Both the position numbers and the translations under genes were made by a program. A model generated the notes under the pieces. The model saw nothing but the letters and a program-made list of their open reading frames with translations. It had not been told where the DNA came from and did not search any database. Shown in pieces: positions 23,568 through 32,767 of a stretch of DNA of 56,283 nucleotides (position 1 is the first letter of the stretch; the number at the start of each line of letters is the position of its first letter). Origin of the DNA: Candidatus Microgenomates bacterium (GTDB lineage: Bacteria; Patescibacteriota; Microgenomatia; Levybacterales; UBA12049). The stretch covers positions 1 through 56,283 of the forward strand of contig JANWKV010000038.1 of NCBI GenBank assembly GCA_025451195.1, in the 5' to 3' direction.

Positions 23568-25148
23568 ATGCTAAAAACTGCTGTTTTAATTATTGGAGCC
23601 GGACCAACGGGCCTCATGGCAGCCTGCCAGCTGGCTATTTTAAAAGTTCCTTTTATTATTGTTGAAAAAGATCCTAGTTCAATCACAGAATCACGCGCAA
23701 TTGGAATCCAAGCCAGAAGTTTGGAAATTTTTGAGCAAATGGGAATTGCCGAAAAATTTATAAAAGAAGGTCTTCCCGCAACAGGAATAAATTTTATAGA
23801 TAACGGAAAAACAACAGAACACATTCCTCTGTCCGGCATAGGAGAGGGGCTGACAAAATTCCCTTTTCTTTTTATACTGGAACAGTCAAAAACAGAAAAA
23901 ATTTTAATTGATTTTTTAGAAAGCCGAGATAAAAAAATACTGTATGACACAAATGTTTCTTCAATTACTCAAGATGATAAAAAAACAATAACAATTATTG
24001 AAAACAAAGCGGGAAAAAAGGAAACAATCCAAGCGGATTGGATAATTGGCGCAGATGGTGCGCATAGCATTGTAAGACATACTTTTAAAATCGAACTCGC
24101 CGGCAAAACTTATAAACAATCGCTATTTGTTTTGGATTGTAAAATTTCATCACAGGTACTTTCCCATAAAGATCTTTCCGTTGCCGTTTCGGATAGTGCT
24201 TTTGCGGCATTTTTCCCCCTCTCCCAAAACCGCTGGCGGATTGTTGGCGAAGTACCACCTGATTTTTACGGAAAAAACCAAATAACATTTGACGGGGTTA
24301 AAAAAGATTTTGCAAAGAGGATGAAAATGGAGATTACTCTTTCCGATTGCCAGTGGATTTCTTTATATCATTCTCACCACAGATGTGTTGCCAATTTTAA
24401 AGTTGGCAGGTGTTTTCTTGTTGGAGATGCTGCCCATATTCATAGTCCGGTCGGTGCGCAGGGAATGAACACCGGCTTACAAGACGCTTATAACCTTACC
24501 TGGAAAATTGCATTTGTACATTTTAAAAACGCAAATGAATCACTGCTAAATACCTATAACGAAGAACGTTTACCCCATGCCAAAAAACTGGTCGAAACAA
24601 CAGACAGACTTTTTAATATTATTATTGCCGGTGGTCCTCTTGCTACTTTTTTCCGGACAAAACTTGCGCCAAAAATTGTTAAATTTATGATAGATCATAA
24701 ATTTAGCCGCGGCTTTCTTTTTAAAACAGTTTCCCAAATTGGTATTTCCTACCGCAACAGTCCCCTTTCCCAAAATGCGTCTTTTGGTGAATTTGATAAA
24801 AAAACACCAAAACCGGGAGACAGGTTGCCTTTTGTTATGTACGGAGAAAGTAACAACAAAAAAAACATACAGGATTTAATTACCGTAAACAAAATACATC
24901 TTTTTCTTTTTACTCAATCGGAAAAAGATTTACAAAATATAAAACAGATAGCTGAAAAATATAAAGAGATAATAAAAATTAACATTTTTATATTAAACAG
25001 TGAAACTAAAAATTTATATAAAGAATTTGGAATATTAAATGGCGGATATTATTTAATAAGGCCGGATATGTATATTGCCTTTAGGAGTTTGGGCCAAAAT
25101 TATGAACAACTGAAGAGCTATCTTGCATCATTTATTCTATTAAATTAA
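23568..25148 (+). CDS. FAD-dependent aromatic hydroxylase-type monooxygenase (PheA/TfdB family)
   Basis: 526 residues: FAD fold IIGAGPTGLMAACQLA with VEKD and the Arg-Ala-Ile-Gly segment, DG motif IIGADGAHSIVRHTF, third motif VGDAAHIHSPVGAQGMNTGL, and a C-terminal thioredoxin-like domain (about 420-526). The order is typical of phenol-hydroxylase-type enzymes that use NADPH and O2. The substrate is not determinable. Aerobic hydroxylases in a presumably fermentative CPR cell are noteworthy. It stands alone, downstream of the Nudix-like gene. Confidence 0.88.
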   Translation: MLKTAVLIIGAGPTGLMAACQLAILKVPFIIVEKDPSSITESRAIGIQARSLEIFEQMGIAEKFIKEGLPATGINFIDNGKTTEHIPLSGIGEGLTKFPFLFILEQSKTEKILIDFLESRDKKILYDTNVSSITQDDKKTITIIENKAGKKETIQADWIIGADGAHSIVRHTFKIELAGKTYKQSLFVLDCKISSQVLSHKDLSVAVSDSAFAAFFPLSQNRWRIVGEVPPDFYGKNQITFDGVKKDFAKRMKMEITLSDCQWISLYHSHHRCVANFKVGRCFLVGDAAHIHSPVGAQGMNTGLQDAYNLTWKIAFVHFKNANESLLNTYNEERLPHAKKLVETTDRLFNIIIAGGPLATFFRTKLAPKIVKFMIDHKFSRGFLFKTVSQIGISYRNSPLSQNASFGEFDKKTPKPGDRLPFVMYGESNNKKNIQDLITVNKIHLFLFTQSEKDLQNIKQIAEKYKEIIKINIFILNSETKNLYKEFGILNGGYYLIRPDMYIAFRSLGQNYEQLKSYLASFILLN

Positions 25149-25160
25149 TCTCCTCAAATT

Positions 25161-26906
25161 TTATTGTAATACCTGATTAAGTGCATTAATATTTTCTTGG
25201 GAAGAGTCAAGCTGTAAAGATTTTTGAGCATATTCTTTCGCTTCTTCTTTTTTTCCGTTTGCAAAAAGTGCCAGTGCCATAAGCTGGTTAAGTTTTGCGC
25301 TGTTTGGAAAAATTGGAAGCGCCTGGTTTATAAAGTTTATTGTATTTGTGGGAGTATCTGTTAACGAATAAATTAATGCAATATTTTCATACGCGGCAGA
25401 CGTTGGCGAAAGTTTAATTGATTTTTCGTAGTAAGACTTTGCACTATTGTAGTCTCCTTCCTGTGCATAAATTGATCCAATATTATTTAATGTCCACAAA
25501 TTATTTGGCGCAAATTTTATCGCTTGTAAAAATTCTTCCTTTGCTTTTTCATGTTGCCCGTCGTTGTATAAAGCAACACCATAATTATTAAGAAGTTCGG
25601 AAGAATTGGCAGATAATATTATGTCGTGTCCAAAAAGGGTTAGTGGATTTTCCCAATCGATTGTTCTTATAAATGTACGTAGAAAAAAGAAAACAAAAAA
25701 TAACAAATAACACAAGAATGTTAGCATAGTGTTTCGTGAATTGTTTGAATTTAAAATTTTTATAAAAATCAGTGAAAAAATACCAAAAACTCCAATTAAC
25801 GGAAGGTAAAGCCATCTCTCCTCAATAGTAAAATCAAGCGGAATAATATTTAAGACGATTGACAAAGACAATAAAAACCACAACGAAAAGAATATAAGAA
25901 TTTTCCTATCTACTTTTGATCTTAATAAAATAATTCCAAGAGATATAAAAATTAATAGAACAACCGGAAGAAGAAAGTAAAAACGGTAATCATTAATATT
26001 TGTTATTAAATCAACTTGAGAAATATGAAGAGTTACGGGATAAAAAATTAAACGGATATATGAAAATAATTCGTAAGGAACCGTTAATAATCGCTGTACA
26101 AGAGTTGCGTGAGCAATAGGAATTGGGGATAAATTCTGGTCTGCCGACAAAGTTGCCACATGGAAACGAAAAAAAGAATATACACCGGCAGATAATCCGC
26201 AGGATACCAAAAGAGGTATTAATTTTTTTCTGAAAAAAATCAGTGACAACATAATTACAAAAACAATAGAAAAAACTCCTGACTCTTTGGAGAAAAGAGA
26301 TCCGAGTGTTGTTAAAAAGATAACAAGAAGATTTAAAATTGAAATTTCTTTTTTTAAGCAAAACTTTAAAGCCGTAATAATTGAAACGAGAATAAAAAAT
26401 ACATACATTAATTCAGTCGTTGCGGAAACGTAAGCAACACTTTCCACATTTGCAGGTTGTACCAAAAATAAAACCGATGCAAAAAATGCAGAGGTTCTTG
26501 AAAATTTATATTTCCTTAAATCCAAAAGATTCTTAATTAAGAAAAATATGAGTATTGAATTAGTTATATGCAAGCTAACATCAAACAAATGATATCCAAA
26601 AGGATTTAATCCCCAAATAGAGTATGTAAGGGAAAAAACAACATCCAGTAACGGTCTGTAAAATGCACCGGATAATGCAAGCTGTCCCCCGCCGGTTGAG
26701 AATGTACTGGCCGTAAAAAAATACGAAATATTTTCCAGGTGAGCAATTAAAGGATTATTTAGAATCTGATCCTGATCATCCCAGACAAATCCGTTAAATA
26801 ACACCCTAAAATAAACAATTATTCCAATAAAAATTAAATATGTAACCAAGTAAACAGAAGCTGAATTTTCAATTTTACGTATTATTGAAATTACATTTTC
26901 TTTCAT
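25161..26906 (-). CDS. Polytopic membrane protein with C-terminal TPR repeats (TMTC/O-mannosyltransferase-like)
   Basis: About 581 residues from ATG 26906. A TTG ten codons upstream is possible but not needed. About ten membrane helices fill residues 10-400, including the external motif FVWDDQDQILNNP (the acidic pair of GT-C glycosyltransferases), then EERWLYLPLIGVFGI. Several TPR units follow (LLNNYGVALYNDGQHEKAKE, WTLNNIGSIYAQEGDYNSAK). This resembles bacterial relatives of TMTC protein O-mannosyltransferases (DUF1736), which use lipid-linked sugars. Likely a surface glycosyltransferase; the acceptor is unknown. Confidence 0.78.
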   Translation of the reverse strand: MKENVISIIRKIENSASVYLVTYLIFIGIIVYFRVLFNGFVWDDQDQILNNPLIAHLENISYFFTASTFSTGGGQLALSGAFYRPLLDVVFSLTYSIWGLNPFGYHLFDVSLHITNSILIFFLIKNLLDLRKYKFSRTSAFFASVLFLVQPANVESVAYVSATTELMYVFFILVSIITALKFCLKKEISILNLLVIFLTTLGSLFSKESGVFSIVFVIMLSLIFFRKKLIPLLVSCGLSAGVYSFFRFHVATLSADQNLSPIPIAHATLVQRLLTVPYELFSYIRLIFYPVTLHISQVDLITNINDYRFYFLLPVVLLIFISLGIILLRSKVDRKILIFFSLWFLLSLSIVLNIIPLDFTIEERWLYLPLIGVFGIFSLIFIKILNSNNSRNTMLTFLCYLLFFVFFFLRTFIRTIDWENPLTLFGHDIILSANSSELLNNYGVALYNDGQHEKAKEEFLQAIKFAPNNLWTLNNIGSIYAQEGDYNSAKSYYEKSIKLSPTSAAYENIALIYSLTDTPTNTINFINQALPIFPNSAKLNQLMALALFANGKKEEAKEYAQKSLQLDSSQENINALNQVLQ

Positions 26907-26965
26907 TAAATTCAGTATATCATTTGTAAATATCAATAAAAATTAAATATAAATTTTAATACGTA

Positions 26966-26994
26966 TTGACAAAAACTTACCAATAGCGTATTTT
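26966..26994 (+). promoter_or_regulatory. Promoter of the cobalamin-riboswitch operon
   Basis: Consensus TTGACA (26966-26971), exactly 17 bases, then TATTTT (26989-26994). It starts transcription about 15 bases before the cobalamin aptamer. Good match at -35, moderate at -10. Confidence 0.65.
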
Positions 26995-27013
26995 GTAAAT
27001 TACAACACAAGGC

Positions 27014-27201
27014 GTAAAGGTGTCGCAAGACATAAAAGGAATCACGTCCCGAAGGAAATTTTTTCTTAGGGATCCCGGTAATAACAATTATCGGGAGCGA
27101 AAATCCGTGGCTATGCCGTAACTGTCCTCATAAGTCAAAAGACGAATGAGGATCCCGCTTAGCTTTTCTAAGTGGGATACAGCCAGAAAACTATCCTTTA
27201 C
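27014..27201 (+). ncRNA. Cobalamin (B12) riboswitch aptamer
   Basis: The closing stem is exact: GTAAAGG (27014-27020) with CCTTTAC (27195-27201). The conserved core follows in the expected order: AAAAGGAATCACG, then GCGAAAATCCGTGGCT, then the signature GCCGTAACTGT (27115-27125; consensus GCCRCACUGU-like), then a GATCCCGC...GTGGGAT stem, and ACAGCCAGAAAACTATCC near the 3' end. Two extra hairpins (about 27047-27098) replace the usual small loop of the central domain. Bound cobalamin normally turns expression off. It is followed by hairpins and a terminator before the gene. Confidence 0.82.
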
Positions 27202-27250
27202 ACTCTTCTTGCTTAATCTTGAGTTTACAAAAGATTAGGTTTGAAGATTT

Positions 27251-27336
27251 TATACCCGTAGGGTATACATTATCTTGAGTTGGACTTTCGAGCAAAAGTC
27301 CGAGGCTATATTTAATCCTCGAGGAGGATTTTTTTA
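27251..27336 (+). terminator. Hairpins and rho-independent terminator of the B12 riboswitch
   Basis: TATACCC-GTA-GGGTATA (27251-27267), GGACTTT...AAAGTCC (27282-27301) and a terminator AATCCTC-GAG-GAGGATT (27314-27330) with T-run to 27336. The terminator lies before the ATG at 27370, so the aptamer can control transcription by attenuation. The two upstream hairpins could be the competing antiterminator fold, but I could not fold them. Confidence 0.8.
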
Positions 27337-27369
27337 TTCTAATACCTCCTTCTTTTGCCGCGTAAATTT

Positions 27370-27960
27370 ATGGATATCAAAAATCTTAAAAAGTATTTTA
27401 GCTCGCCTTTTATTGTAATTGCCGCAATATGTTTTATTATAGGCGGGATATTACTTCTTTTACCGCAGAATAAAAAATCACAAAAAGTTCAAAATACTAA
27501 AAGCATAATCGTTAACAGGCAGCAATCGACAAAAACGCCAATCCCGTCAATAACTCCGGCTTTATTACAAAAAACAACAAAACAGGCACAACTGCCTTCC
27601 TCAACCCCAACTCCGACAATTGCTCAAATAAATCCAACTTCTCAGCCAACACCAACAACTGTTTCGAACAACAATATTTTTAAACTGCAAATCAATGATC
27701 CTAATGGCAATTTTTCTTTTTCTTTCACGTACCAAGGCGGCACAAACCCCTGTTCTATCTTAAATAATGCAAAAAATAGCGGGGATATAAAATCTGTAAC
27801 CATTAACCATTACGGACCACCCCTCAACAGCGATTATGTTAAAGAAATAAATGGATTTTCAGATAATTGGAATTTTTCAATCAACGGCAATTCTATGCCA
27901 AAAGGATGCTCAAATTATAATTTAAACTCAGGAGATAATGTTTTATGGAAATATAATTAA
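27370..27960 (+). CDS. Membrane-anchored DUF4430 protein (transcobalamin C-terminal-like domain)
   Basis: 196 residues from ATG 27370. A cytosolic tail, one membrane helix (about 10-35), a long Thr/Pro/Ser/Gln linker and a C-terminal domain (about 100-196) beginning IFKLQINDPNGNFSFSFTYQ. It continues CSILNNAKNSGDIKSVTIN, with YVKEINGFSDNWNFSINGNS and a final GDNVLWKYN. That pattern is DUF4430, the fold of the C-terminal domain of transcobalamin and intrinsic factor that covers bound cobalamin. It is the first gene after a cobalamin riboswitch and terminator. It probably contributes half of a surface corrinoid-binding pocket. Confidence 0.78.
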   Translation: MDIKNLKKYFSSPFIVIAAICFIIGGILLLLPQNKKSQKVQNTKSIIVNRQQSTKTPIPSITPALLQKTTKQAQLPSSTPTPTIAQINPTSQPTPTTVSNNNIFKLQINDPNGNFSFSFTYQGGTNPCSILNNAKNSGDIKSVTINHYGPPLNSDYVKEINGFSDNWNFSINGNSMPKGCSNYNLNSGDNVLWKYN

Positions 27961-27962
27961 AA

Positions 27963-29306
27963 ATGAAAAAAATTTTGATCATCATCATTTTATTTTTACT
28001 GATAATTTCATCCTCAAAGCAAGTTTTTGCATCTAATCAACCTGCCATTGATTCAGGTATCTCTTATCTTAAATCCCAACAGCTCAAGGATGGAAATATA
28101 GATGGTTTTAGCGGAGTAACAGACTGGGCTGCTATGGCTTTTTCCGCAGATAATTTAGACATTAATACAATTGCAAGTACCAGTGGGCAAACTCTTCTTT
28201 CTTTCCTTAAATCCGATACGTTAACCAACTCATCTTCTTCAAACGACTGGTCAAGAAGAATTCTTATGGCTACTGCGGCAAACCAAAATCCCTATGATTT
28301 CTCAGGAACAAATTTAGTTGCCGGACTGGAAACATACTACAACAATAACCAGATTGGAAGTACAACAGCGGACAACGATGACATGTTTGCTCTTCTTGCC
28401 CTTCTTGCAAGTAAAGTTGACATTACAAATTCTATAATTACCGATGTAACTTCATTTATTATTTCCCACCAACACTCAGACGGAGGATTTAGCTACTCAA
28501 CCGACCCGTCAACCGGAAGCGATATAGACGACACAGCCGCGGCAATAATGGCTCTTAATTTTGCAAAATTGCAGAACGTAAATGTAAATAATTTGCAGTC
28601 GTCAATCAACAGCGCAAAAACATACATTCTTTCCAACCAAAACTCAGACGGAGGATTTGCTTATGACCCAAATCCCAGCACCAGTTGGGATACTACATCA
28701 AATGTTTCTACAACATCTTGGGTTGTTATGGCATTTTCTTCTTTAGGGCTTGATGGGACTCAAGAGTTTTCCAACGCACAAGATTATATTATCTCTACTC
28801 AAGAATCGGACGGATCATTCCCTTATCAACCTATTTATCCGCCGGGCGATACATTTGACAGTTCTTATGCTCTACTTGCTTTAGAAAATGTTTTTTGGCC
28901 AATCCATGTTTTTTCCGGCACTGTCCCTACGTTTACTGTTACATCTGCTCCAACGCCAACGCTAACGCTAACGCTAACTCCTACTCCTATGGATATGCCA
29001 TCATCAAATTCAAATGATTCAGACCCGACACAAACTCCAACACCAACCGTAACGCCTACTCCGACAATTCCGGCAACACAAACCCCTACAGCATCAGACT
29101 CTTATCAAGCAACCGACCTTCTAACAAACACTCCAACACTCTCACCTTCACCTACTGTTTTTCAGCAAGTTCTAGGAACGCAAACTTCAATAGGAGATGG
29201 AAATAAAAACTCTTTAAACATTAAGCTTATGTTCGCGCTTGTTTTCTTTGGACTTGGCATAGCATCATCCGGTTTTTATGTATTTAAGAAGATTAAAAAA
29301 ATATAA
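27963..29306 (+). CDS. Secreted, membrane-anchored alpha/alpha barrel protein (prenyltransferase/squalene-cyclase-like repeats, transcobalamin N-terminal-like)
   Basis: 447 residues: a signal peptide (1-23), then a repeat domain with SYLKSQQLKDGNIDGFSGVT, SHQHSDGGFSYSTDP, SNQNSDGGFAYDPNP and STQESDGSFPYQPIYPPGD. These are the DGGF-type repeats of alpha/alpha barrels shared by squalene cyclases and the N-terminal domain of intrinsic factor and transcobalamin. A long Thr/Pro stretch and a C-terminal membrane helix (about 423-442) tether it outside. It starts two bases after the DUF4430 gene, so both are cotranslated under the B12 riboswitch. Together they look like a transcobalamin split into two anchored proteins. 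No cyclase active-site DxDD motif is seen. Confidence 0.75.
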   Translation: MKKILIIIILFLLIISSSKQVFASNQPAIDSGISYLKSQQLKDGNIDGFSGVTDWAAMAFSADNLDINTIASTSGQTLLSFLKSDTLTNSSSSNDWSRRILMATAANQNPYDFSGTNLVAGLETYYNNNQIGSTTADNDDMFALLALLASKVDITNSIITDVTSFIISHQHSDGGFSYSTDPSTGSDIDDTAAAIMALNFAKLQNVNVNNLQSSINSAKTYILSNQNSDGGFAYDPNPSTSWDTTSNVSTTSWVVMAFSSLGLDGTQEFSNAQDYIISTQESDGSFPYQPIYPPGDTFDSSYALLALENVFWPIHVFSGTVPTFTVTSAPTPTLTLTLTPTPMDMPSSNSNDSDPTQTPTPTVTPTPTIPATQTPTASDSYQATDLLTNTPTLSPSPTVFQQVLGTQTSIGDGNKNSLNIKLMFALVFFGLGIASSGFYVFKKIKKI

Positions 29307-29359
29307 AAACATTTACAGATTAAAATACATATGATACATTCATCTTTACAAAGTAAAAT

Positions 29360-29881
29360 ATGAAAAAAATTAACAATCTTATGAATCCATTCCTTATTAT
29401 TTTTATTGGGGCGTCTTTGAGGCTTATTCCGCATATCCCAAATTTTGCGCCAATTACCGCAATGGCTCTTTTTGGAGGTGCTTATCTAAACAAAAAATAC
29501 GCTCTGATTGTCCCAATTGCGGCAATGGTTATATCCGACATTTTTTTAGGATTTAATGCAAGTACACCTATGGTGTACACAAGTTTCTTTATTAGCGGGC
29601 TCATTGGTTTATGGCTAAAAAACCATAAAAACCTTCATTCGGTTATCAGCGCCACGCTTTTTTCTTCAATAATTTTTTTTATACTGACAAATTTTAATTT
29701 TTGGTATGCAACCGCTTTATATCCTAAAACATTTAACGGCATGATAGATGCATACGTAATGGCTATTCCTTTCTTTAGAAATACTGTTTTGGGTGATTTA
29801 TTCTATACGGGAGTTTTCTTTGGAGGATATGAACTTGTTTTACACTTTTTTAAATCAAAAAAACCTGCGTATTCAAAATAA
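29360..29881 (+). CDS. DUF6580 family membrane protein (putative S-component-like transporter)
   Basis: 173 residues with about five membrane helices. Conserved features: RLIPHIPNFAPITAMALFGG near the start, VPIAAMVISDIFLGF and TPMVYTSFFISGLIGLWLKN. This is the DUF6580 family, described as putative transport proteins similar to the substrate-binding S component of ECF vitamin transporters. No ECF ATPase or T component lies in the window. It is last in the cobalamin-riboswitch operon (53 bases after the barrel protein), so corrinoid uptake is the natural guess. The specific substrate is inference. Confidence 0.7.
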   Translation: MKKINNLMNPFLIIFIGASLRLIPHIPNFAPITAMALFGGAYLNKKYALIVPIAAMVISDIFLGFNASTPMVYTSFFISGLIGLWLKNHKNLHSVISATLFSSIIFFILTNFNFWYATALYPKTFNGMIDAYVMAIPFFRNTVLGDLFYTGVFFGGYELVLHFFKSKKPAYSK

Positions 29882-29940
29882 CAAAGTTCTTCTTATCTAA
29901 TAAAGTTTTTAATCAATTTACTCTTACGTTGAATTAAACC

Positions 29941-30471
29941 CTACTTTAGCATCGAAGAATAATCTGTAAACTTCTTACCCGCCGGAAGAGTAAATACGGA
30001 ATCGTTTACAGCTTGCGGTTTGCAATATTGTTTATATTTTTCAATAATGCCTATAACTTCCTGCTCCATTTGAGCAATACTATTTTGTGAGGAAATCTCA
30101 GAAGGTTCGTTTACCATCGCTGAAAAAACATTATTCCAGAAATAAATTTTTTTATCCTTTAATAAAATACTCCCTGTATCTATTATTGTCTTGCCTTTTA
30201 TATTGGCGCGAAGCGTTCCGTTTTTAATAAAAGCCGTAATTTGCCGTCCTGAGTCATCGGTTAAATCACAGGCAAGATTTGATTTTGTTGCTAATATTTC
30301 ATTGACCGTATCAAAACTTCCGCTGTTTGTTGCAACATTTTGCTGTGAATTTGAACTTATCTGAGAAACAGGTTTTGCCAAATTGTAATCAACAAAAAAC
30401 ATGTTCTTTCCCGCAACTGCGGCAATTATTAAAAGGACAAATCCAAAACAAATTAGAATCTTTCTCTCCAT
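29941..30471 (-). CDS. Secreted protein of unknown function with signal anchor
   Basis: 176 residues: an N-terminal helix (about 5-22) as signal anchor, an Asn/Gln/Ser-rich linker, then a beta-rich region (ACDLTDDSGRQITAFIKNGT, KTIIDTGSILLKDKKIYFWN) and a C-terminal helix with two Cys (CD and YCKP) that could pair. The pattern is common in CPR exported proteins but I assign no family. It is convergent with the DUF6580 gene. Confidence 0.6.
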   Translation of the reverse strand: MERKILICFGFVLLIIAAVAGKNMFFVDYNLAKPVSQISSNSQQNVATNSGSFDTVNEILATKSNLACDLTDDSGRQITAFIKNGTLRANIKGKTIIDTGSILLKDKKIYFWNNVFSAMVNEPSEISSQNSIAQMEQEVIGIIEKYKQYCKPQAVNDSVFTLPAGKKFTDYSSMLK

Positions 30472-30573
30472 TCATTAATAATACCAATAAAAGTATAAAT
30501 GTAAACAATTTTTAGTTTTTGTCTGTGACGCAAAAACTTGCAATCTTAAAAATAATATTGCTACACTGGTTAT

Positions 30574-31131
30574 GTGGCAAAAGAATTCGTAACCCAAATT
30601 CCCGAACCTCCTATTTCCCGCTTTTTATTTGCAGATACCCGCTTGGCAATTGTTTATTTACTAATAAGAATCTACGTTGGCTGGGAATGGCTAACAGCAG
30701 GCTACGAAAAAGTTACAAACCCAATGTGGGTTGGACCAAAGGCCGGAGTCGCACTCAATGGCTTCTTAATTGGGGCTGTTAAAAAAGCAACCGGCGCGCA
30801 CCCCGATGTTTCCGGCTGGTATGGAGCCTTTGTGAGCGGATTTGCCCTGCATCATACGGTTTTATTTTCATATGCTGTTTCTTTTGGAGAATTTTTTGTC
30901 GGGATAGGTTTAATTTTGGGAATTTTTACAGGAATCGCTGCTTTTTTTGGCGCATTTATGAATATGAATTATCTTTTTGCCGGCACAATAAGTATAAATC
31001 CATTTTTATTTTTAATTGAACTTTTTATAATACTTGCATGGCGCGTAGCAGGCTGGATTGGACTGGACAGATTTATTCTTCCTCTTCTTGGCACACCCTG
31101 GCAACCGGGAAAACTCTTCAAAAAGAACTAA
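30574..31131 (+). CDS. DoxX-family membrane protein
   Basis: 185 residues with four membrane helices. The family pattern RLAIVYLLIRIYVGWEWLTA is followed by SGWYGAFVSGFALHHTVLFS, GEFFVGIGLILGIFTGIAAF and AWRVAGWIGLDRF. DoxX proteins are linked to electron-transfer or thiosulfate:quinone oxidoreductase activity, but many are uncharacterised. Here it is convergent with the flavin electron-transfer operon, which hints at a redox role; that is context only. Confidence 0.8.
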   Translation: MAKEFVTQIPEPPISRFLFADTRLAIVYLLIRIYVGWEWLTAGYEKVTNPMWVGPKAGVALNGFLIGAVKKATGAHPDVSGWYGAFVSGFALHHTVLFSYAVSFGEFFVGIGLILGIFTGIAAFFGAFMNMNYLFAGTISINPFLFLIELFIILAWRVAGWIGLDRFILPLLGTPWQPGKLFKKN

Positions 31132-31211
31132 CAACCGACCATTATTTATTTTGGAACACTGAATAATTGAACCTACTCCCTAACCTTTTATCCTATACCT
31201 TGTACCCTAAT

Positions 31212-32729
31212 TTATGCGTATCCCGGAAAGAAATCTTTTTTAATTTGCCCGCTTTTAATCCCCAAATTTTTTAAAGTGTTTTCAAATGCACTAACCATTG
31301 CGTGCGGGCCGGAAAGATAATATGTTCTCTCCTGATACTCCGGAACGTCTTCTTCTACCATTTTCGCGTCAATTCTTCCAACCTTTCCCTTCCACCCCTG
31401 AGGAATATTAATTTCATCGGTTAGTGTGCAAATATTTTTAATTCCCAACTCGTTTTGCGCCTCGGACAAAACATCTCCATAAACAATATCCTGATTGTTT
31501 TTATTGGAGTATAACACAACAATATCCCGTTTTTCTTTTTTATCAATCAGGTATTTAAGAATACTTCTGAAAGGCGTTATGCCAATTCCTCCTGCCATAA
31601 AAACAAGTTTTTTGTTTCTGTCTTTAGGTAGCGTAAAATCCCCGGCCAAACTCCCTGCGACAATAGGTATATTTTGACTCATTGAAATTAATGCTTTTTT
31701 GTAACTGCTTCCGTTTTTATAAAATTTTATACCAAGCCTTATTGTATCTTCGGTTGGAGAAGAAGATAGTGTAAAATAACGCCTGTTTCCTCTTGAATCT
31801 GTATTTTTATGGGGAAATGTCCACTCCATGTACTGTCCGGGTGTAAATGCCAATTTTTGGTTTGATTTAAAAATAAAATCAAAAGTATCAGGACTTAACT
31901 GCAACTTTTCAATAAGCGTTAAAATGAGTTTTTGTTTCGGACTTACCAAATATGAAAATATATTCCCCGTAACTAAAGCCAACTCCGGAGTAAAATAAAT
32001 GTTTGCGATATGAACTTCCGGTGCAAATAAAAAACCTACAAACATGCCGTATAAAATTCTTAAGGCTTTTGTAGGCGGAGTTGTTAGCGGCTCGGTTAAC
32101 ATAACTGTTGAGAAAAAAAACAAAGGCGAATGGAAAACCGCTTCGTTTAAAATTGAAAAAAGATCTTTGCCGGCAAAAAGAGTTGTGCCGATTATTATTG
32201 AAAGAGTTGTTAAAATAAAACTAATCACCAAATCCTCTCTTTCAATTTTCCTAACGATTAAATATCCGCCTATTAAAATAACCGGTAACATTTGCAAATC
32301 TCCCATCCACCAACTGGCGCTGCTGTTTAAACCAAATGATGTTAATACAACCGCGATGGCAACCGGATTAAAAATATGTTTTTTTCCAATTGCCAAAATA
32401 TATTTTGATGCCATAGCTATTACTCCTGTCCAACCTAAAAACGGCAGGTCATGAAAAGAATGGATTGGGGAAATAATGCAGGCCAAAATTAAAGCGGTAA
32501 TGTATGCGGATTCTATATTTACAGGTGCTCCAAAAACCCTTGCGAAAATTTCGTTTGTTATTAAACAAACAGCTGTCAAAAATAATGCCGAAAGTATAAT
32601 AGAAACCGGATTAAAATGGATTATTCCTAAAGCCCCAAAAATTGCGGCAACCGAAAGATATACAATCAGCTCGTATAAAACGAGCCTGTACATTGTGATT
32701 TTATCCAAAAAATTATCTATTATATTCAT
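31212..32729 (-). CDS. NqrB/RnfD-like membrane domain fused to an NAD(P)H:flavin oxidoreductase
   Basis: 505 residues. About nine membrane helices (12-265) with the RnfD/NqrB-like segment MLTEPLTTPPTKALRIL (about 210-226). A ferredoxin-reductase-type module follows: RRYFTLSS (FAD, 316-323), GGIGITPFRS (NAD(P), 380-389) and a terminal SGP motif (473-475). The covalent-FMN SGAT motif of NqrB/RnfD is not seen in the membrane part. Likely route: cytosolic NAD(P)H to FAD, then through the membrane to the external FMN protein encoded two genes upstream. Third gene of the FMN-ApbE-reductase operon. Confidence 0.85.
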   Translation of the reverse strand: MNIIDNFLDKITMYRLVLYELIVYLSVAAIFGALGIIHFNPVSIILSALFLTAVCLITNEIFARVFGAPVNIESAYITALILACIISPIHSFHDLPFLGWTGVIAMASKYILAIGKKHIFNPVAIAVVLTSFGLNSSASWWMGDLQMLPVILIGGYLIVRKIEREDLVISFILTTLSIIIGTTLFAGKDLFSILNEAVFHSPLFFFSTVMLTEPLTTPPTKALRILYGMFVGFLFAPEVHIANIYFTPELALVTGNIFSYLVSPKQKLILTLIEKLQLSPDTFDFIFKSNQKLAFTPGQYMEWTFPHKNTDSRGNRRYFTLSSSPTEDTIRLGIKFYKNGSSYKKALISMSQNIPIVAGSLAGDFTLPKDRNKKLVFMAGGIGITPFRSILKYLIDKKEKRDIVVLYSNKNNQDIVYGDVLSEAQNELGIKNICTLTDEINIPQGWKGKVGRIDAKMVEEDVPEYQERTYYLSGPHAMVSAFENTLKNLGIKSGQIKKDFFPGYA

Positions 32730-32767
32730 AATTTTTTTTATTGTTCGAACGAAGTGAAAACTATTTT

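Noticed and set aside
27014-27201. Leader before the DUF4430 gene as a c-di-GMP or other riboswitch
   Set aside because: The closing stem and GCCGTAACTGT core match the cobalamin class; the blocks expected for the c-di-GMP class were not found.
31212-32729. A separate covalent FMN site in the NqrB/RnfD-like domain
   Set aside because: No SGAT-type motif was found in the membrane part; only the exported protein carries it.
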